Origin: Methanobacteriota archaeon
GTDB lineage: Archaea; Halobacteriota; Methanomicrobia; Methanomicrobiales; Methanoculleaceae
Length of the DNA: 64,000 nucleotides
Direction: 5' to 3'
NCBI GenBank assembly: GCA_023393455.1
Contig: JAEWLJ010000002.1
Coordinates: 3,917-67,916, forward strand
The translations under genes were made by a program, and so were the position numbers. Below the pieces are notes generated by a model, which was not told where the DNA came from, did not search any database, and was given only the letters and a program-made list of their open reading frames with translations. This document shows, in pieces, positions 16,959 through 25,134 of the stretch (within the stretch, counting starts at the first letter, position 1; every line of letters starts with the position of its first letter).

Positions 16959-17676
16959 GGGCCAGTCTCTCTCTCATCTCATCTATTGCCGCCCGAAGGA
17001 GATAGGCATTGTCCAGTGAGGCGACCAGTCGCTCGGCCTCGTCAGGCTCGAGGGAGGCACACGCCGTGGTGATCGCGGGGAGGGCGCGGGTCACCTCGTC
17101 GACGATCGTCAGGGTCGCCGTGCGGGCGGTCCGGGAGAGCGGGTTCAGATCGATCGTGATGACCGCCTTCCCCATCTCGCGGAGCGCGGCGCACCGGTCC
17201 CCGTCCTCGAGCGGCACGAGGACGACGTCGGCGTCCCCGATACCCTCCGGGAGCGAGAGCGCCCGGTCGTGGGAGAGCGGGACGATCCGTTCCGGCGTGC
17301 CCGTGAGGACACGGGCGCCGTGCTCCGTAAGGAGCCGATTGATCCGCTCGATCCGCTCCTCTGTCCGGTGGAAGAGGTTCACCTCGACGTCCGCGCCGCT
17401 CGCCCGCTGGAGCGCCGCGATCTCCGCCGCCGCAAGCGCCGCGGTGTTGCCGTTCACCGATATCACCGCGTGCCGGGCGGAGAGGAGCATCGCAGCGGCC
17501 GTCCGGGCGGCGAGGGCGGCGCTCTCGGTCGTCTTCTCGCCGATCAGGTAATCGAACGCTTCTCCGCGCCCGTGGGCGGCGAGCCCCTCCAGGGCGACGA
17601 CGCCCTCGCGTGCGCACCGGGCGAGCCGTTCGCGGGCGACAAGGGAGCGGTAGCGCGGATGGTCTTTCGGAATCAT
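16945..17676 (-). CDS. 4-phosphopantoate--beta-alanine ligase (phosphopantothenate synthetase)
   Basis: 243 residues, the usual size for archaeal PPS (DUF137). The opening IPKDHPRYRSLVARERLA is the family hallmark, followed by GEAFDYLIGEKTTESA, VISVNGNTAALA (nucleotide site), EVNLFHRTEERI and VITIDLNPLSRTARTA. It joins 4-phosphopantoate and beta-alanine with ATP to give 4-phosphopantothenate, the archaeal replacement for bacterial PanC. Its ATG overlaps the pantoate kinase stop by 4 nt, so both archaeal CoA steps are translated together, directly after CoaBC. Confidence 0.93.
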   Translation of the reverse strand: MIPKDHPRYRSLVARERLARCAREGVVALEGLAAHGRGEAFDYLIGEKTTESAALAARTAAAMLLSARHAVISVNGNTAALAAAEIAALQRASGADVEVNLFHRTEERIERINRLLTEHGARVLTGTPERIVPLSHDRALSLPEGIGDADVVLVPLEDGDRCAALREMGKAVITIDLNPLSRTARTATLTIVDEVTRALPAITTACASLEPDEAERLVASLDNAYLLRAAIDEMRERLAHALE

Positions 17677-18515
17677 GGTCTCACCTCGATCAGGTATGCG
17701 CCGCGGCGGGCGACGCGGAGGGTGTAGACCTCCCCGAACCCCGAGAGCACCTGTTCCGCCCCCCCTCCTGCGGCAAAGACGCCGTTTCCGAGCATCGTCA
17801 TGCTCGCCGGGACCCTCTCGGCGTCGCAGGCGTCGAGCACCCGCCGGACCTCCGGCGCGACGAGCCCGCTCTCCTCGGCGAACCCCCGCGAGAGGTGGCA
17901 GAAGTCGGGGAGGTCACGGGGGCAGCGGTCCGGGTACGCGGCGGCTATCCGCGCCATGGCCCCGGGAGACGAGAGGACGGAAGCGGTCGGGAGCGGACCG
18001 AGGCTCACGGCATAGAGGGTGTCATCCGGGTAGAACCGGGTGATCTCAGCGTGGATCCCCGCCCCTGTCCGGCAGACGACCCCGCCCGCCTGGCTTGCGG
18101 CGACGTCCCCGAGCCCGGTGCGGTGGAGGACCTCGGCCTCGTGGGCGCGGGCGGCCACATCGTCCGTGGAGAGGCCGAGATCGAAGAGGTGGTTCACGGC
18201 CGTGAGCGTCGCCAGCAACGCCGCCGCCGAGAGGCCGAACCCGGCGCCGATCGGGAGCCGACACTCCGTCGTGACGCGCGCCGTGACTCCCAGACGTTCG
18301 AGGGCGTACTCGATCGGCGGCGACCCGGCGCTCGTGTGACCCTGGCGGACCACCCGGACGCTTGTTGCGCGGGCAGGTTCGACCGTCGAGCGCACCCCTT
18401 CGCTGATGACCACCCCGGCCCCGACGCTCCCGATCGTCGCAGGATCGCTCCCCTCGACGCGCTTGAAGTAGCCGGATATATGCCCGGGAGAGAACGCTAC
18501 AGCAGTCCTGACCAT
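17673..18515 (-). CDS. Pantoate kinase (GHMP family)
   Basis: 280 residues. The N-terminus RTAVAFSPGHISGYF and the GHMP phosphate-binding loop LPIGAGFGLSAAALLATL (about 83-100) identify archaeal PoK. Later motifs are GLGDVAASQAGGVV and a C-terminal glycine-rich MLGNGVFAAGGG. It phosphorylates pantoate with ATP in archaeal CoA synthesis; feedback inhibition does not usually act at this step in archaea. It overlaps CoaBC (19 nt) and PPS (4 nt), a strong operon signal. Confidence 0.93.
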   Translation of the reverse strand: MVRTAVAFSPGHISGYFKRVEGSDPATIGSVGAGVVISEGVRSTVEPARATSVRVVRQGHTSAGSPPIEYALERLGVTARVTTECRLPIGAGFGLSAAALLATLTAVNHLFDLGLSTDDVAARAHEAEVLHRTGLGDVAASQAGGVVCRTGAGIHAEITRFYPDDTLYAVSLGPLPTASVLSSPGAMARIAAAYPDRCPRDLPDFCHLSRGFAEESGLVAPEVRRVLDACDAERVPASMTMLGNGVFAAGGGAEQVLSGFGEVYTLRVARRGAYLIEVRP

Positions 18516-19627
18516 ATCGCTCTGGCGACCTCCTCTTTGCTCCCGGAGACGTCGGTGACGCCACTGGTGGTCATAAGACGGAACGACCCTTCCGCCGCGC
18601 CCATCGCCGGGGGAGCGTTCACGACGACCATCCGCGCACCCGCTTCAAGCATCGCCTTCGCCCTCTCCTCCTCGTCCCAGCCCAGTTTGAATGCCACCGT
18701 CACGGGGCTGCATGCCGCCATCACCTCGTCGATCACCTTCGGGAGGGGCTCGAGCCGGACGGTCCGGGGCGAACCGCTCGGGATCTTCCCCTCGTATCGT
18801 TCGGGAGCAAAGTCCGATATCGCGGCCGTGCTGACGTAGATGTCGATCCCCTCGTCCCGACAGACCGAGAGGACCGCAGCCCGCATCTCACCGGCGGTCG
18901 CTGCATGGATGTTTCGCACACAGGGGATCGACCCAATGTGCACCACCGTCACATCCGCCCCGAGCCGGAAGGCCTCGAGTGCGAGCGCTCTTCCCATCCG
19001 CCCGGTCGAGCGGGTGGTGAGAACCCGGACGTCGTCGAGGGGCTCCGCGCACGCCCCGCTGGTGACGAGCACCTGTCTCCCCACGAGCGGCCGGCCCGAG
19101 ACCGCCCGTTCGGCGTGGAGAACGATCGTATCGGTATCGGCGATCTTCGCCTTCCCTTCCTCGACCCGGGGGTCGACGACGTCGATCTCCCAGGAGCGGA
19201 GCCTTCGCAGGTTCTCCACGACCCCCGGGTGGCGGTACATGCTCTCGTGCATCGCCGGCACGACCACCACCGGCATCCCCCGGCCGAGCGCCGTCGTCGC
19301 GAAGGTGGTCACCGGAGTATCGTCGATCCCGCAGGCGATCTTGCCGATGGTGTTCGCCGTAGCGGGCGCAATGAGAAGGAGATCCGCCTCTCCGCCCTCC
19401 CCGCAGTAGAGGACGTGCTCCACCATACCGGTGATCGCCGTGATCGCCGGCCGCCCCGTTGCGTAGGTCAGGGCGTCGGGGTGGACGATCCCGGCCGCCG
19501 CCCCCGTCATCACCGCCTGCACCGTCGCGCCCCGGCGGCGCAGGGCGTGGGCGAGTTTCACTGTCTCGACGGCTGCGATGCTCCCCGTCACGGCAAGCAC
19601 CACCGTCTTTCCCGAAAGCGTCTTCAC
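18497..19627 (-). CDS. coaBC: Bifunctional phosphopantothenoylcysteine decarboxylase / phosphopantothenate--cysteine ligase
   Basis: 376 residues from a GTG at 19627 that overlaps the taw2 stop (GTGA); a longer start is open but not needed. The CoaC flavoprotein part (about 5-180) shows VLAVTGSIAAVETVKLAHAL, LLLIAPATANTIGKIACGI and the active-site PAMHESMY. The CoaB part (about 185-376) shows VLVTSGACAEPLDDVR, RSTGRMGRALALEA, STAAISDFAPE and VAFKLGWDEE. It makes 4'-phosphopantetheine from phosphopantothenate and cysteine. Together with the two genes downstream, this covers pantoate to phosphopantetheine in one transcript. Confidence 0.93.
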   Translation of the reverse strand: MKTLSGKTVVLAVTGSIAAVETVKLAHALRRRGATVQAVMTGAAAGIVHPDALTYATGRPAITAITGMVEHVLYCGEGGEADLLLIAPATANTIGKIACGIDDTPVTTFATTALGRGMPVVVVPAMHESMYRHPGVVENLRRLRSWEIDVVDPRVEEGKAKIADTDTIVLHAERAVSGRPLVGRQVLVTSGACAEPLDDVRVLTTRSTGRMGRALALEAFRLGADVTVVHIGSIPCVRNIHAATAGEMRAAVLSVCRDEGIDIYVSTAAISDFAPERYEGKIPSGSPRTVRLEPLPKVIDEVMAACSPVTVAFKLGWDEEERAKAMLEAGARMVVVNAPPAMGAAEGSFRLMTTSGVTDVSGSKEEVARAIWSGLL

Positions 19628-20505
19628 GATATCGTCACATCCTGCACCATATGCCACGCGTGCGGGCCGTACTTCTTCACCCGGCGAGAGGTCACTGCCG
19701 CCGAAAAGCCGGCCTCGTCCACCCGTTCCCGGATCGTCTCGCCCGCGTCCCCGATGCTGTGGACGTGGAGCACGCTTCCCGCCCGGACGTGGGCGAGGGC
19801 GTCGGCGAGCATCGAGGGGGCGTCGAAATGCCCCATCAGGACCCGGTCGTAGACCCCGGAGAGGAGGTTCCGGCAGTCGCCGAGTTCGCCCGCGACCCTC
19901 TCCGCGAGATGGTTTGCCATAATGTTACGTTGCAGGTATTCAAAGGCTATTGGGTTGATCTCCATCGCGTGAACCCGTCCACCGCTCATGGCCGCCGGTA
20001 TGGTGAAGTAGCCGATCCCGGAGAACATATCGGCGATCCGCTCGCCGGGCCGGACGAGGGCGGCGATCCTCGCCTTCTCGTCGCGGTTTCCCTGAGCAAA
20101 CATCACCTTTGTCGGGTCGAGGAAGAACGTGCAGCCCTGCTCACGGTGCCGCACCACTCCTGCGGTCCCGTAGAGGATCTCGGTCTCCGGAACGCGCATC
20201 TCGCTTAAAAACCCCTTCACCCGGACGACGCCCCGGGGACGGCAGTGCTCCACGATCGCCCTGAGTTCCTCCTTTGTCGGCGCATCGCCGTGGAGCACCG
20301 CGACGTCGCCGATGAGGTGGTAGCCGCGGCCGCGGTACACCTCCCGCTCCGGAAGGTCTTCGTCGGCAGGATACCCCTCCCTGACCGGAACCCAGGCGAC
20401 GCCGTCCTCGACGTAGGGCCGGCGGGAGGTCTCCACCCACTCCGCGTCCGCGATATCGGCGAGGACGGCCGCCGGCACCTTCCGCGCACGCATGACAGGA
20501 CTCAC
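19624..20505 (-). CDS. taw2: tRNA wybutosine-pathway aminocarboxypropyltransferase Taw2 (Trm5 superfamily)
   Basis: 293 residues, Trm5/TYW2-like Rossmann enzyme. DPTKVMFAQGNRDEKARIA, then motif I ADMFSGIGYFTIPAA, MEINPIAFEYLQRNI and GDCRNLL. The decisive loop is DRVLMGHFDAPSML: Trm5 methylases carry N-L/P-P there, whereas Taw2/TYW2 carry M-G-Y/H. Taw2 transfers the 3-amino-3-carboxypropyl group of SAM to the wyosine precursor at tRNA-Phe G37. The assignment to Taw2 over Trm5b rests on this loop. Overlaps nmd3 and coaBC by 4 nt each. Confidence 0.8.
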   Translation of the reverse strand: MSPVMRARKVPAAVLADIADAEWVETSRRPYVEDGVAWVPVREGYPADEDLPEREVYRGRGYHLIGDVAVLHGDAPTKEELRAIVEHCRPRGVVRVKGFLSEMRVPETEILYGTAGVVRHREQGCTFFLDPTKVMFAQGNRDEKARIAALVRPGERIADMFSGIGYFTIPAAMSGGRVHAMEINPIAFEYLQRNIMANHLAERVAGELGDCRNLLSGVYDRVLMGHFDAPSMLADALAHVRAGSVLHVHSIGDAGETIRERVDEAGFSAAVTSRRVKKYGPHAWHMVQDVTIS

Positions 20506-21545
20506 CCGACGATGACCAGGCGGTCCTGCTCCTCGTCGCGGAGCACCCGGATCGGCTCCCCTTCCACCGGGAACGTCCAGGGGACCGTATTGAGTTCCCG
20601 GGTCTGGTAAGTCCTCGGGTCCATCAGCCCCACGATGCCCGGCTGCGTGAAGACGACGAGCGCGGACTCGGCCTCGCGGACGTTCCCGAGGAGGCGCTCG
20701 ACCTCGTCCTCGGTGATTGTCCGGGCGACGCCGGCCGCAAGATCGAAGACCCGGAGGCGCTGCCCGTCGATATCGCGCACCTCGAAGTAGTTGCCGCGGG
20801 AGACCACCACGTCGCCCTTCTGGTAGAACGGCAGCCGGATGGAGTAGGTGATCCGGTAGAGCGCCTTTCCGTCTTTCTCGCCGACCAGCTTCGGGTGGGT
20901 CGTGAACCGCCCGCCGAGCGCCCCCGTGATCGCCCTCGATATCTCCTGGCCGAGGTGCTGCGTCCCGACGGTGATATCGACGCCGTCCTTCGTCTCATCG
21001 AGATCCGATATGAAGGAGAAACGGTCGCCCCCCTGCTGGAGCGCCTCCTCGGTCTGCTCCGCGATATTCACAGCGACCTCCCGCTCGTAGGCGTTGATCT
21101 TCCTGTCGGTCGCCCGCACCTGGATGTTCCCCGCGTAGTAACCCCCGGAGATGCGGCTGCACCGGTCGCAGGACTCCTTCTGCCAGCGGATCTCGGTGCT
21201 GCAGGTTCCCCTGACCGGGACGCCATAGAGAGCCGCTTCTACATCGACGGTGCAGGCCGTCCTGGTCGGCGTTACCTCTTCAGCCCGGACGTTGATCCTG
21301 ATATCCTTCGCGTCCTGATGAATGCTCGTCGCCGATACTGCCAGTTCGGTGACGAGGTCAACGTGGGGCATCTGCAGATCCGACCAGGTCTTGCCGCGTT
21401 TCTGCGATTCGCAGACCGGACAGTAGATGGCGATCACGTAAGGCTCGCAGGCCAGCAGCCGCACATCCGCGGCCCGGCACTCCGGGCAGAGCCCTTCCTC
21501 GCTCGGCTGCCCGCAACGGGGGCAGATGCTCGTCTGGATGGTCAT
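20502..21545 (-). CDS. nmd3: NMD3-family ribosomal export/maturation protein
   Basis: 347 residues. The N-terminal zinc region has CPRCGQPSEEGLCPEC and CPVCESQKRGKTW, then a central NMD3 domain with a second pair of cysteines (CDRCSRISGGYYAGNIQVR) and a beta-rich C-terminal half (VVSRGNYFEVRDIDGQRLRV). In eukaryotes Nmd3 escorts the 60S subunit; the archaeal protein is thought to act in 50S maturation. Its ATG is 3 nt after the DUF424 stop. Complete and of normal length for archaea. Confidence 0.92.
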   Translation of the reverse strand: MTIQTSICPRCGQPSEEGLCPECRAADVRLLACEPYVIAIYCPVCESQKRGKTWSDLQMPHVDLVTELAVSATSIHQDAKDIRINVRAEEVTPTRTACTVDVEAALYGVPVRGTCSTEIRWQKESCDRCSRISGGYYAGNIQVRATDRKINAYEREVAVNIAEQTEEALQQGGDRFSFISDLDETKDGVDITVGTQHLGQEISRAITGALGGRFTTHPKLVGEKDGKALYRITYSIRLPFYQKGDVVVSRGNYFEVRDIDGQRLRVFDLAAGVARTITEDEVERLLGNVREAESALVVFTQPGIVGLMDPRTYQTRELNTVPWTFPVEGEPIRVLRDEEQDRLVIVG

Positions 21546-21548
21546 GGT

Positions 21549-21842
21549 TCAGATCCTGAATATCTGGGCATGCGGGACGTCGCCGATCATGATGCAGTCC
21601 TCTTCGGCGACGAGGCCCATGGCGACGGCGAGGGCTACGACGCGCTTCCCGATGACATTAACATTCCCCGCGGTCGCGAGAGCACACCGGACGTCTTCTT
21701 CGCCGGCACGTTCTGTACCGTAAAATCCTCCGGTGATACAGACCTCTACGTCGCCGTGCATCAGGGTGGCGTCCATGAGTTCAGCGTCACAGGCAGCCAC
21801 CACCTCACCGGCGCCCGGTATGCGGTGCACTTTTAAGTACAT
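21549..21842 (-). CDS. DUF424 family protein
   Basis: 97 residues from the ATG at 21842 (MYLKVHRIPGAGEVVAACDA). Conserved landmarks are LMDATL, VCITGGFYG, ANVIG-like NVNVIGKRVVALA and C-terminal IMIGDVPHAQIFRI. DUF424 is an archaeal family almost always next to NMD3 and aIF2-beta-type translation genes, and probably acts in ribosome or tRNA biology; the biochemical role is not established. It lies 44 nt downstream of the TatD-like gene, with a small palindrome between. Confidence 0.85.
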   Translation of the reverse strand: MYLKVHRIPGAGEVVAACDAELMDATLMHGDVEVCITGGFYGTERAGEEDVRCALATAGNVNVIGKRVVALAVAMGLVAEEDCIMIGDVPHAQIFRI

Positions 21843-21851
21843 CACATACCG

Positions 21852-21870
21852 TTTGACGCGAGCCGTCAAA
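21852..21870 (-). other. Palindrome in front of the DUF424 gene
   Basis: A perfect 7-bp inverted repeat TTTGACG-CGAGC-CGTCAAA, extended by A/T on one side, lies in the 44-nt gap between the TatD-like gene and the DUF424 gene, ending 9 nt before the ATG. It could be an attenuating hairpin, an mRNA-processing site or an operator. Confidence 0.5.
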
Positions 21871-21886
21871 AAGGTGCGCAGTTCCG

Positions 21887-22717
21887 TTAAGGAAGCGCGA
21901 TATCCACGCCGTAAGTGCGCGAGGGTGTCTCGACATGGATGCGCCAGGCGTCCTCTTCGGTGATGAGCCCTTCTTCCAGGTACCGGCGCGTGAACCGCGG
22001 CACCGACTTCGGCCCGATGACCGCGCCGGGCCGGGAATTTTCGTCCATGTAGTCGCTCTCCATCGTGAACAGGCGGCCCGACCGGGCGAGCGCGGGGAGC
22101 TCCTCGTGCCGCGCGATGAATGAGGGCATGAGCGGGGTGTCGGGTGTCGCGAAGTGCTTCACAACCCGCTCGACCGGGATGCCCGCCCGTCGTGCCATAT
22201 CGACGACGTCGGTGCACGGCCCGCTCTCGGCGTGGAGCTGGACGGCGCAGCCGCAGTCGGCGGCGAGTTCGAGCGCGTGGTAGAGGACGGCGTTCGAGGC
22301 CGCGAGCACCTCAGGCGCGACCTCGTAGTGCGGCCGGCCGCTCTTGAGGGCCACCGCCCCCCCGTCCTCGACGTAGCGGGCGGCGAGGTCGAGGCCGGCC
22401 ATCATGACGCCGGCGGCCGCATCAAGGGGCATCCGCGCCGCAAGGCGGTTCATCTCCGCCGGGTGGACGCCGAGGACAGGGTAGACGACAAGCCCGGTCT
22501 CCCGGACCATCTCCGCTACCCGGAGCGTTCTCTCGAAGACCTCCCGGTAGTCCTCGCCGCTGGACGGTTCGACCCCAAGCGACCAGGAGGGTTTCGCGAC
22601 AAGGAAGATGTGCGTCCCCCCGCTGCGGCGAAAGTCCTTCGCAGCCTCGACGCCCCGGCCGTTTGCCGGGTCGATGTGGATATGGTCGTCAGTGATCGGT
22701 ATCGCGGGGAGTTTCAT
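21887..22717 (-). CDS. TatD-like metal-dependent hydrolase (COG1099 type)
   Basis: 276 residues, amidohydrolase-fold TIM barrel. Metal ligands visible: DDHIHIDP near 10 (HxH), VLGVHPAEM near 100, QLHAESG near 170 and MESDYMDEN near 230 (late aspartate). This group of archaeal TatD relatives has no proven substrate; a nuclease or a deacylase is possible. It overlaps mptD by 29 nt and so is co-translated. The N-terminus PAIPITDDHIHI is normal for the family. Confidence 0.85.
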   Translation of the reverse strand: MKLPAIPITDDHIHIDPANGRGVEAAKDFRRSGGTHIFLVAKPSWSLGVEPSSGEDYREVFERTLRVAEMVRETGLVVYPVLGVHPAEMNRLAARMPLDAAAGVMMAGLDLAARYVEDGGAVALKSGRPHYEVAPEVLAASNAVLYHALELAADCGCAVQLHAESGPCTDVVDMARRAGIPVERVVKHFATPDTPLMPSFIARHEELPALARSGRLFTMESDYMDENSRPGAVIGPKSVPRFTRRYLEEGLITEEDAWRIHVETPSRTYGVDIALP

Positions 22718-23042
22718 GGAACTCGACGATCTCCATCATGGGGTAGTCGTCCTCGAGGTGCAGCCGGGCGCGGCAGACGGTCGACCCGACCTCGGTCGTG
22801 ATCGCGGCATCGAACATCTTCCCGGCAAGTTCGGAGTAGCCGAACCGGTTCGAGACCATCATATCGCGGTTCAGCCGGACGGTGATGTCCGTCACGTAGG
22901 GCTGGAGGCCGACGGCCTGCTCGATGGCGGTCTCGACGGCGCCGGCGGTCTCGCGGGCGATCGGCGTCCCGACGAACTGGTGGTAGAGGGCGCCGAGTTT
23001 GATGCCGGCCTCAAACGCCGCTCTCTCGCGGTCGGTGATCAT
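22689..23042 (-). CDS. mptD: Archaeal dihydroneopterin aldolase MptD
   Basis: 117 residues, the usual size of the DUF381/MptD family. Motifs: ERAAFEAGIKLGALYHQFVGTP, TAIEQAVGLQPYV, RLNRDMMVSNRFGYSEL and a C-terminal RARLHLEDDYPMMEI. MptD cleaves 7,8-dihydroneopterin to 6-hydroxymethyl-dihydropterin on the way to tetrahydromethanopterin, the methanogenic C1 carrier. First gene of the ten-gene leftward run. Confidence 0.9.
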   Translation of the reverse strand: MITDRERAAFEAGIKLGALYHQFVGTPIARETAGAVETAIEQAVGLQPYVTDITVRLNRDMMVSNRFGYSELAGKMFDAAITTEVGSTVCRARLHLEDDYPMMEIVEFHETPRDTDH

Positions 23043-23108
23043 GGTTAGTAGGTTTGTGGGTATGGGAGTAAGAAGGTGCGCCCCGGAGGTGAAAGAAGGG
23101 GTTCTGTT

Positions 23109-23345
23109 TTACACGCGCTCATAAACACGCAAGAACTCTTCTCGAGAGATACCTGCCTGCGTGCAGATGGTTCGGAGGGTCGGGCCTTTGATTTTGGGGT
23201 GATTCGGCATCGTGAGCGGCGTCGTTGTGCCGTCCGGATTGCTGCGGATAAGCGCGATATGGTTGCCCGTCCTGACGATCTGAAAACCGAGCGCCTCCAG
23301 CGTTTTCAGCACCTTCCGCTGGGGCGCATCGTGCGGGAACTTCAT
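23109..23345 (-). CDS. hicA: HicA family toxin (mRNA interferase)
   Basis: 78 residues, dsRBD-like HicA fold. KVLKTLEALGFQIVRTGNHIALIRS contains the catalytic histidine in GNHIAL, where GSHH is more usual. Then PLTMPNHPKIKGPTLRTI and a helix ISREEFLRVYERV. HicA cuts mRNA when free of HicB. The gene starts immediately after the hicB stop codon. The family's second histidine is replaced by isoleucine, but one catalytic histidine remains, so activity is plausible. Confidence 0.88.
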   Translation of the reverse strand: MKFPHDAPQRKVLKTLEALGFQIVRTGNHIALIRSNPDGTTTPLTMPNHPKIKGPTLRTICTQAGISREEFLRVYERV

Positions 23346-23561
23346 CTATACAGCGACTTCGGCGACGAAGGTCTCCATGATGTCGTTGTTCTCGAACGCA
23401 TCGTTCCCGAAGGTCTCTATGTGAAACTGTATGGCGGATTTCACCTCGGCAAGCGCCTCTTCGTAGGTATCCCCCTCTGCAACGACGACACCCTTCAGAC
23501 CCAGGGGGTAGGCGACATAGCCGTCGGGATGCTTCTCGACGATGATTTTCAAGGTTTTCAT
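23346..23561 (-). CDS. hicB: HicB family antitoxin
   Basis: 71 residues from the ATG at 23561, preceded by GGAGAGAT. The partially degraded RNase-H-like HicB fold is seen in KIIVEKHPDGYVAYPLGLKG, VVAEGDTYEEALAEVKSAI and QFHIETFGND. There is no C-terminal DNA-binding domain, so autoregulation would need another factor. It lies directly upstream of hicA with no gap, the hicBA order common in archaea. Confidence 0.88.
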   Translation of the reverse strand: MKTLKIIVEKHPDGYVAYPLGLKGVVVAEGDTYEEALAEVKSAIQFHIETFGNDAFENNDIMETFVAEVAV

Positions 23562-23717
23562 GGACACGTATCTCTCCTGCATGTAATCAGAGTAGAGGCG
23601 ATCAGTGTGATATTCAACTCGTTTGGCGATATACTTTAGCCCGGCTTCTCCACCGGCGAAGGTTGTTGATTCATCTTTCGTTTTCGGTATTGATAGTGCT
23701 TCTTCCTGTTGCCGGGT

Positions 23718-24158
23718 TCACACTCCCCGGCTCCAGGTTTTCCAGAAGAACACTCCGAGAATCAGCATGACGGCGTAGCCCCCGGCGACGTAATAGGGAT
23801 ACGCCACGGCAACCCCGGAAACCTCCAGAGCCGCCAGCACCGCGAGCCAGAGGAGGAACCCCGAGGCTGAGGCCGCAAGCCCCGCTCTGCCCAAAAGGCG
23901 TTCCGCTTCAGGCATCGCATCGCGGGCAAACAGGTGGTAGCCGAGGATGATGAAGACCGGCAGCATTCCGGCGTTGAGCCAGACCTGTACCATCTGCGGG
24001 AATTTGACTATGAATGCTCCCATGGCGTTCGGTTCCGCGAAGAACGTGAAGAGGATCGCCATGAGCACGGCGATCCAGAGGTAATAGAGGAACACGCCGA
24101 AGAGTGCGCCCAGAGCGCCCGCGGTCCTGTCCGGCTTTTTCTCTGTTTCTGTGGTCAT
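23718..24158 (-). CDS. Hypothetical four-helix membrane protein
   Basis: 146 residues with four hydrophobic segments (about 17-41 GALFGVFLYYLWIAVLMAILF, 62-78 NAGMLPVFIILGYHLF, 95-112 ASGFLLWLAVLAALEV, 118-138 YPYYVAGGYAVMLILGVFF) and a charged N-terminus MTTETEKKPDRTAG in the cytoplasm. No known family or catalytic motif. Single gene, 66 nt downstream of the lipoprotein gene at 24225. Confidence 0.75.
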   Translation of the reverse strand: MTTETEKKPDRTAGALGALFGVFLYYLWIAVLMAILFTFFAEPNAMGAFIVKFPQMVQVWLNAGMLPVFIILGYHLFARDAMPEAERLLGRAGLAASASGFLLWLAVLAALEVSGVAVAYPYYVAGGYAVMLILGVFFWKTWSRGV

Positions 24159-24224
24159 TCCATGTTACCCTCTTCTCCGGTGTTCGGGCGGCGCGATTTG
24201 TTTCCTCTCTGTAATATCCGCCGA

Positions 24225-24806
24225 TTAACAGGCGATCGACCGCGCTACCCGGACCAATTCGTCGCGGTCAAGCGACCCACGCACCTGATACGTAGCGTCT
24301 CCGGTCGTCCAGACGATCAGCCGTTCCGATTCGGTTTCGTAGATCCGCCCCCCATACCCATTGATGTCAACGGGTTTTGGTTCTCTGTTAACGATCTGAT
24401 CTGTTGCGTAGGGGTTGTACCCGTATCTGCTCCAGGTGATTTCGAGCAGCGTCATATCGGTAGTCCACGATGCGTTCTGCATTGTGTCGTTGCGTGCGTA
24501 GCGCAGGGTCTCGCCGATCGTCGTGTAGTGGCCGTAGGACTCGTTCCAGACAGTGGCTATCAGGAGGCCGTAGAGAGTATACTCCCCGGGGATGTATGAC
24601 GGCGGGGAGAAACCCGTGTATTCGGCGGGGTCCTCCCATTCCTCGATCCTGATGAAGGCTGAATCACGGAGTGATGGTGCATTATCGGGGGGAAGTTCGG
24701 TTATAGGTGACGGTGTAACCTCTGCGGGATCGGAGGCCGCGGGCTCGATGCACCCCGCGGTGAGGAGAATAAACGAGAGTATTACCATGATATAGTGAGG
24801 CTTCAC
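24225..24806 (-). CDS. Lipoprotein under the shared long-leader promoter
   Basis: 193 residues from a GTG at 24806 with GGAGG 9 nt upstream. The signal peptide KPHYIMVILSFILLTAGC has a lipobox (LTAGC), then a P/T/S-rich linker and a globular domain with many aromatic residues (SYIPGEYTLYGLLIATVW; YGGRIYETESERLIVWTTGD). Probably lipid-anchored outside the membrane; family not recognised. Its upstream 217 nt are closely similar to the leaders of the halocin-like cassettes 30 kb away, suggesting common control. Confidence 0.75.
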   Translation of the reverse strand: MKPHYIMVILSFILLTAGCIEPAASDPAEVTPSPITELPPDNAPSLRDSAFIRIEEWEDPAEYTGFSPPSYIPGEYTLYGLLIATVWNESYGHYTTIGETLRYARNDTMQNASWTTDMTLLEITWSRYGYNPYATDQIVNREPKPVDINGYGGRIYETESERLIVWTTGDATYQVRGSLDRDELVRVARSIAC

Positions 24807-25023
24807 GTGATTTTTCCTCCTGTAACCTCCCCGGAGGCAAACGAGGTTCAACCTTAAGCACATGGAATGCGAACCACGCTTTCGCCTGAGAGCAGTGGGG
24901 GGTTCATCCGGCCGTGGAGGGAGGGGGTGAACCTCCGCCGTTTTGCGAGCGCGTTCCGGGCATCCGCACTCTAGCCTAGACATCTGGGCATTTATGTTTT
25001 CTGTCCCTTCTCTCTACCCGTCC
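24807..25023 (-). promoter_or_regulatory. Shared promoter motif and long leader (member 1)
   Basis: Read on the minus strand, GGACGGGTAGAGAGAAG, GGACAGAAAACATAAAT and then a leader with TCTAGGCTAGAGTGCGGA, GGTTCACCCC ... GATGAACCCCCC, GGCGAAAGCGTGGTTCGC, a TATA-like TGCTTAAGG and GTTACAGGAGGAA before the start codon. The order and much of the sequence agree with 59584-59801, 63211-63424 and 56055-56274. Whether the first motif or the TTAAGG box is the core promoter cannot be told from sequence. Confidence 0.65.
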
Positions 25024-25134
25024 ATCGGCTGATTGCGAAAATGAAGAGTCTGATCCAGCCCCCGGGGGCGCGGACACCAGAGAGGCCATTCTCAAAGAGA
25101 GGCAGACAGCGCGGTTTACGTCGCGGAAAACACG

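Noticed and set aside
16035..17072. Long open frame on the plus strand opposite the RFC paralogue
   Set aside because: It is the antisense shadow of a GC-rich gene; it is rich in R, D, G and P, with no motif and no ribosome site. The same applies to long frames opposite 13470-14798, 25468-27573, 34030-35733, 39009-41255 and 43038-45407.
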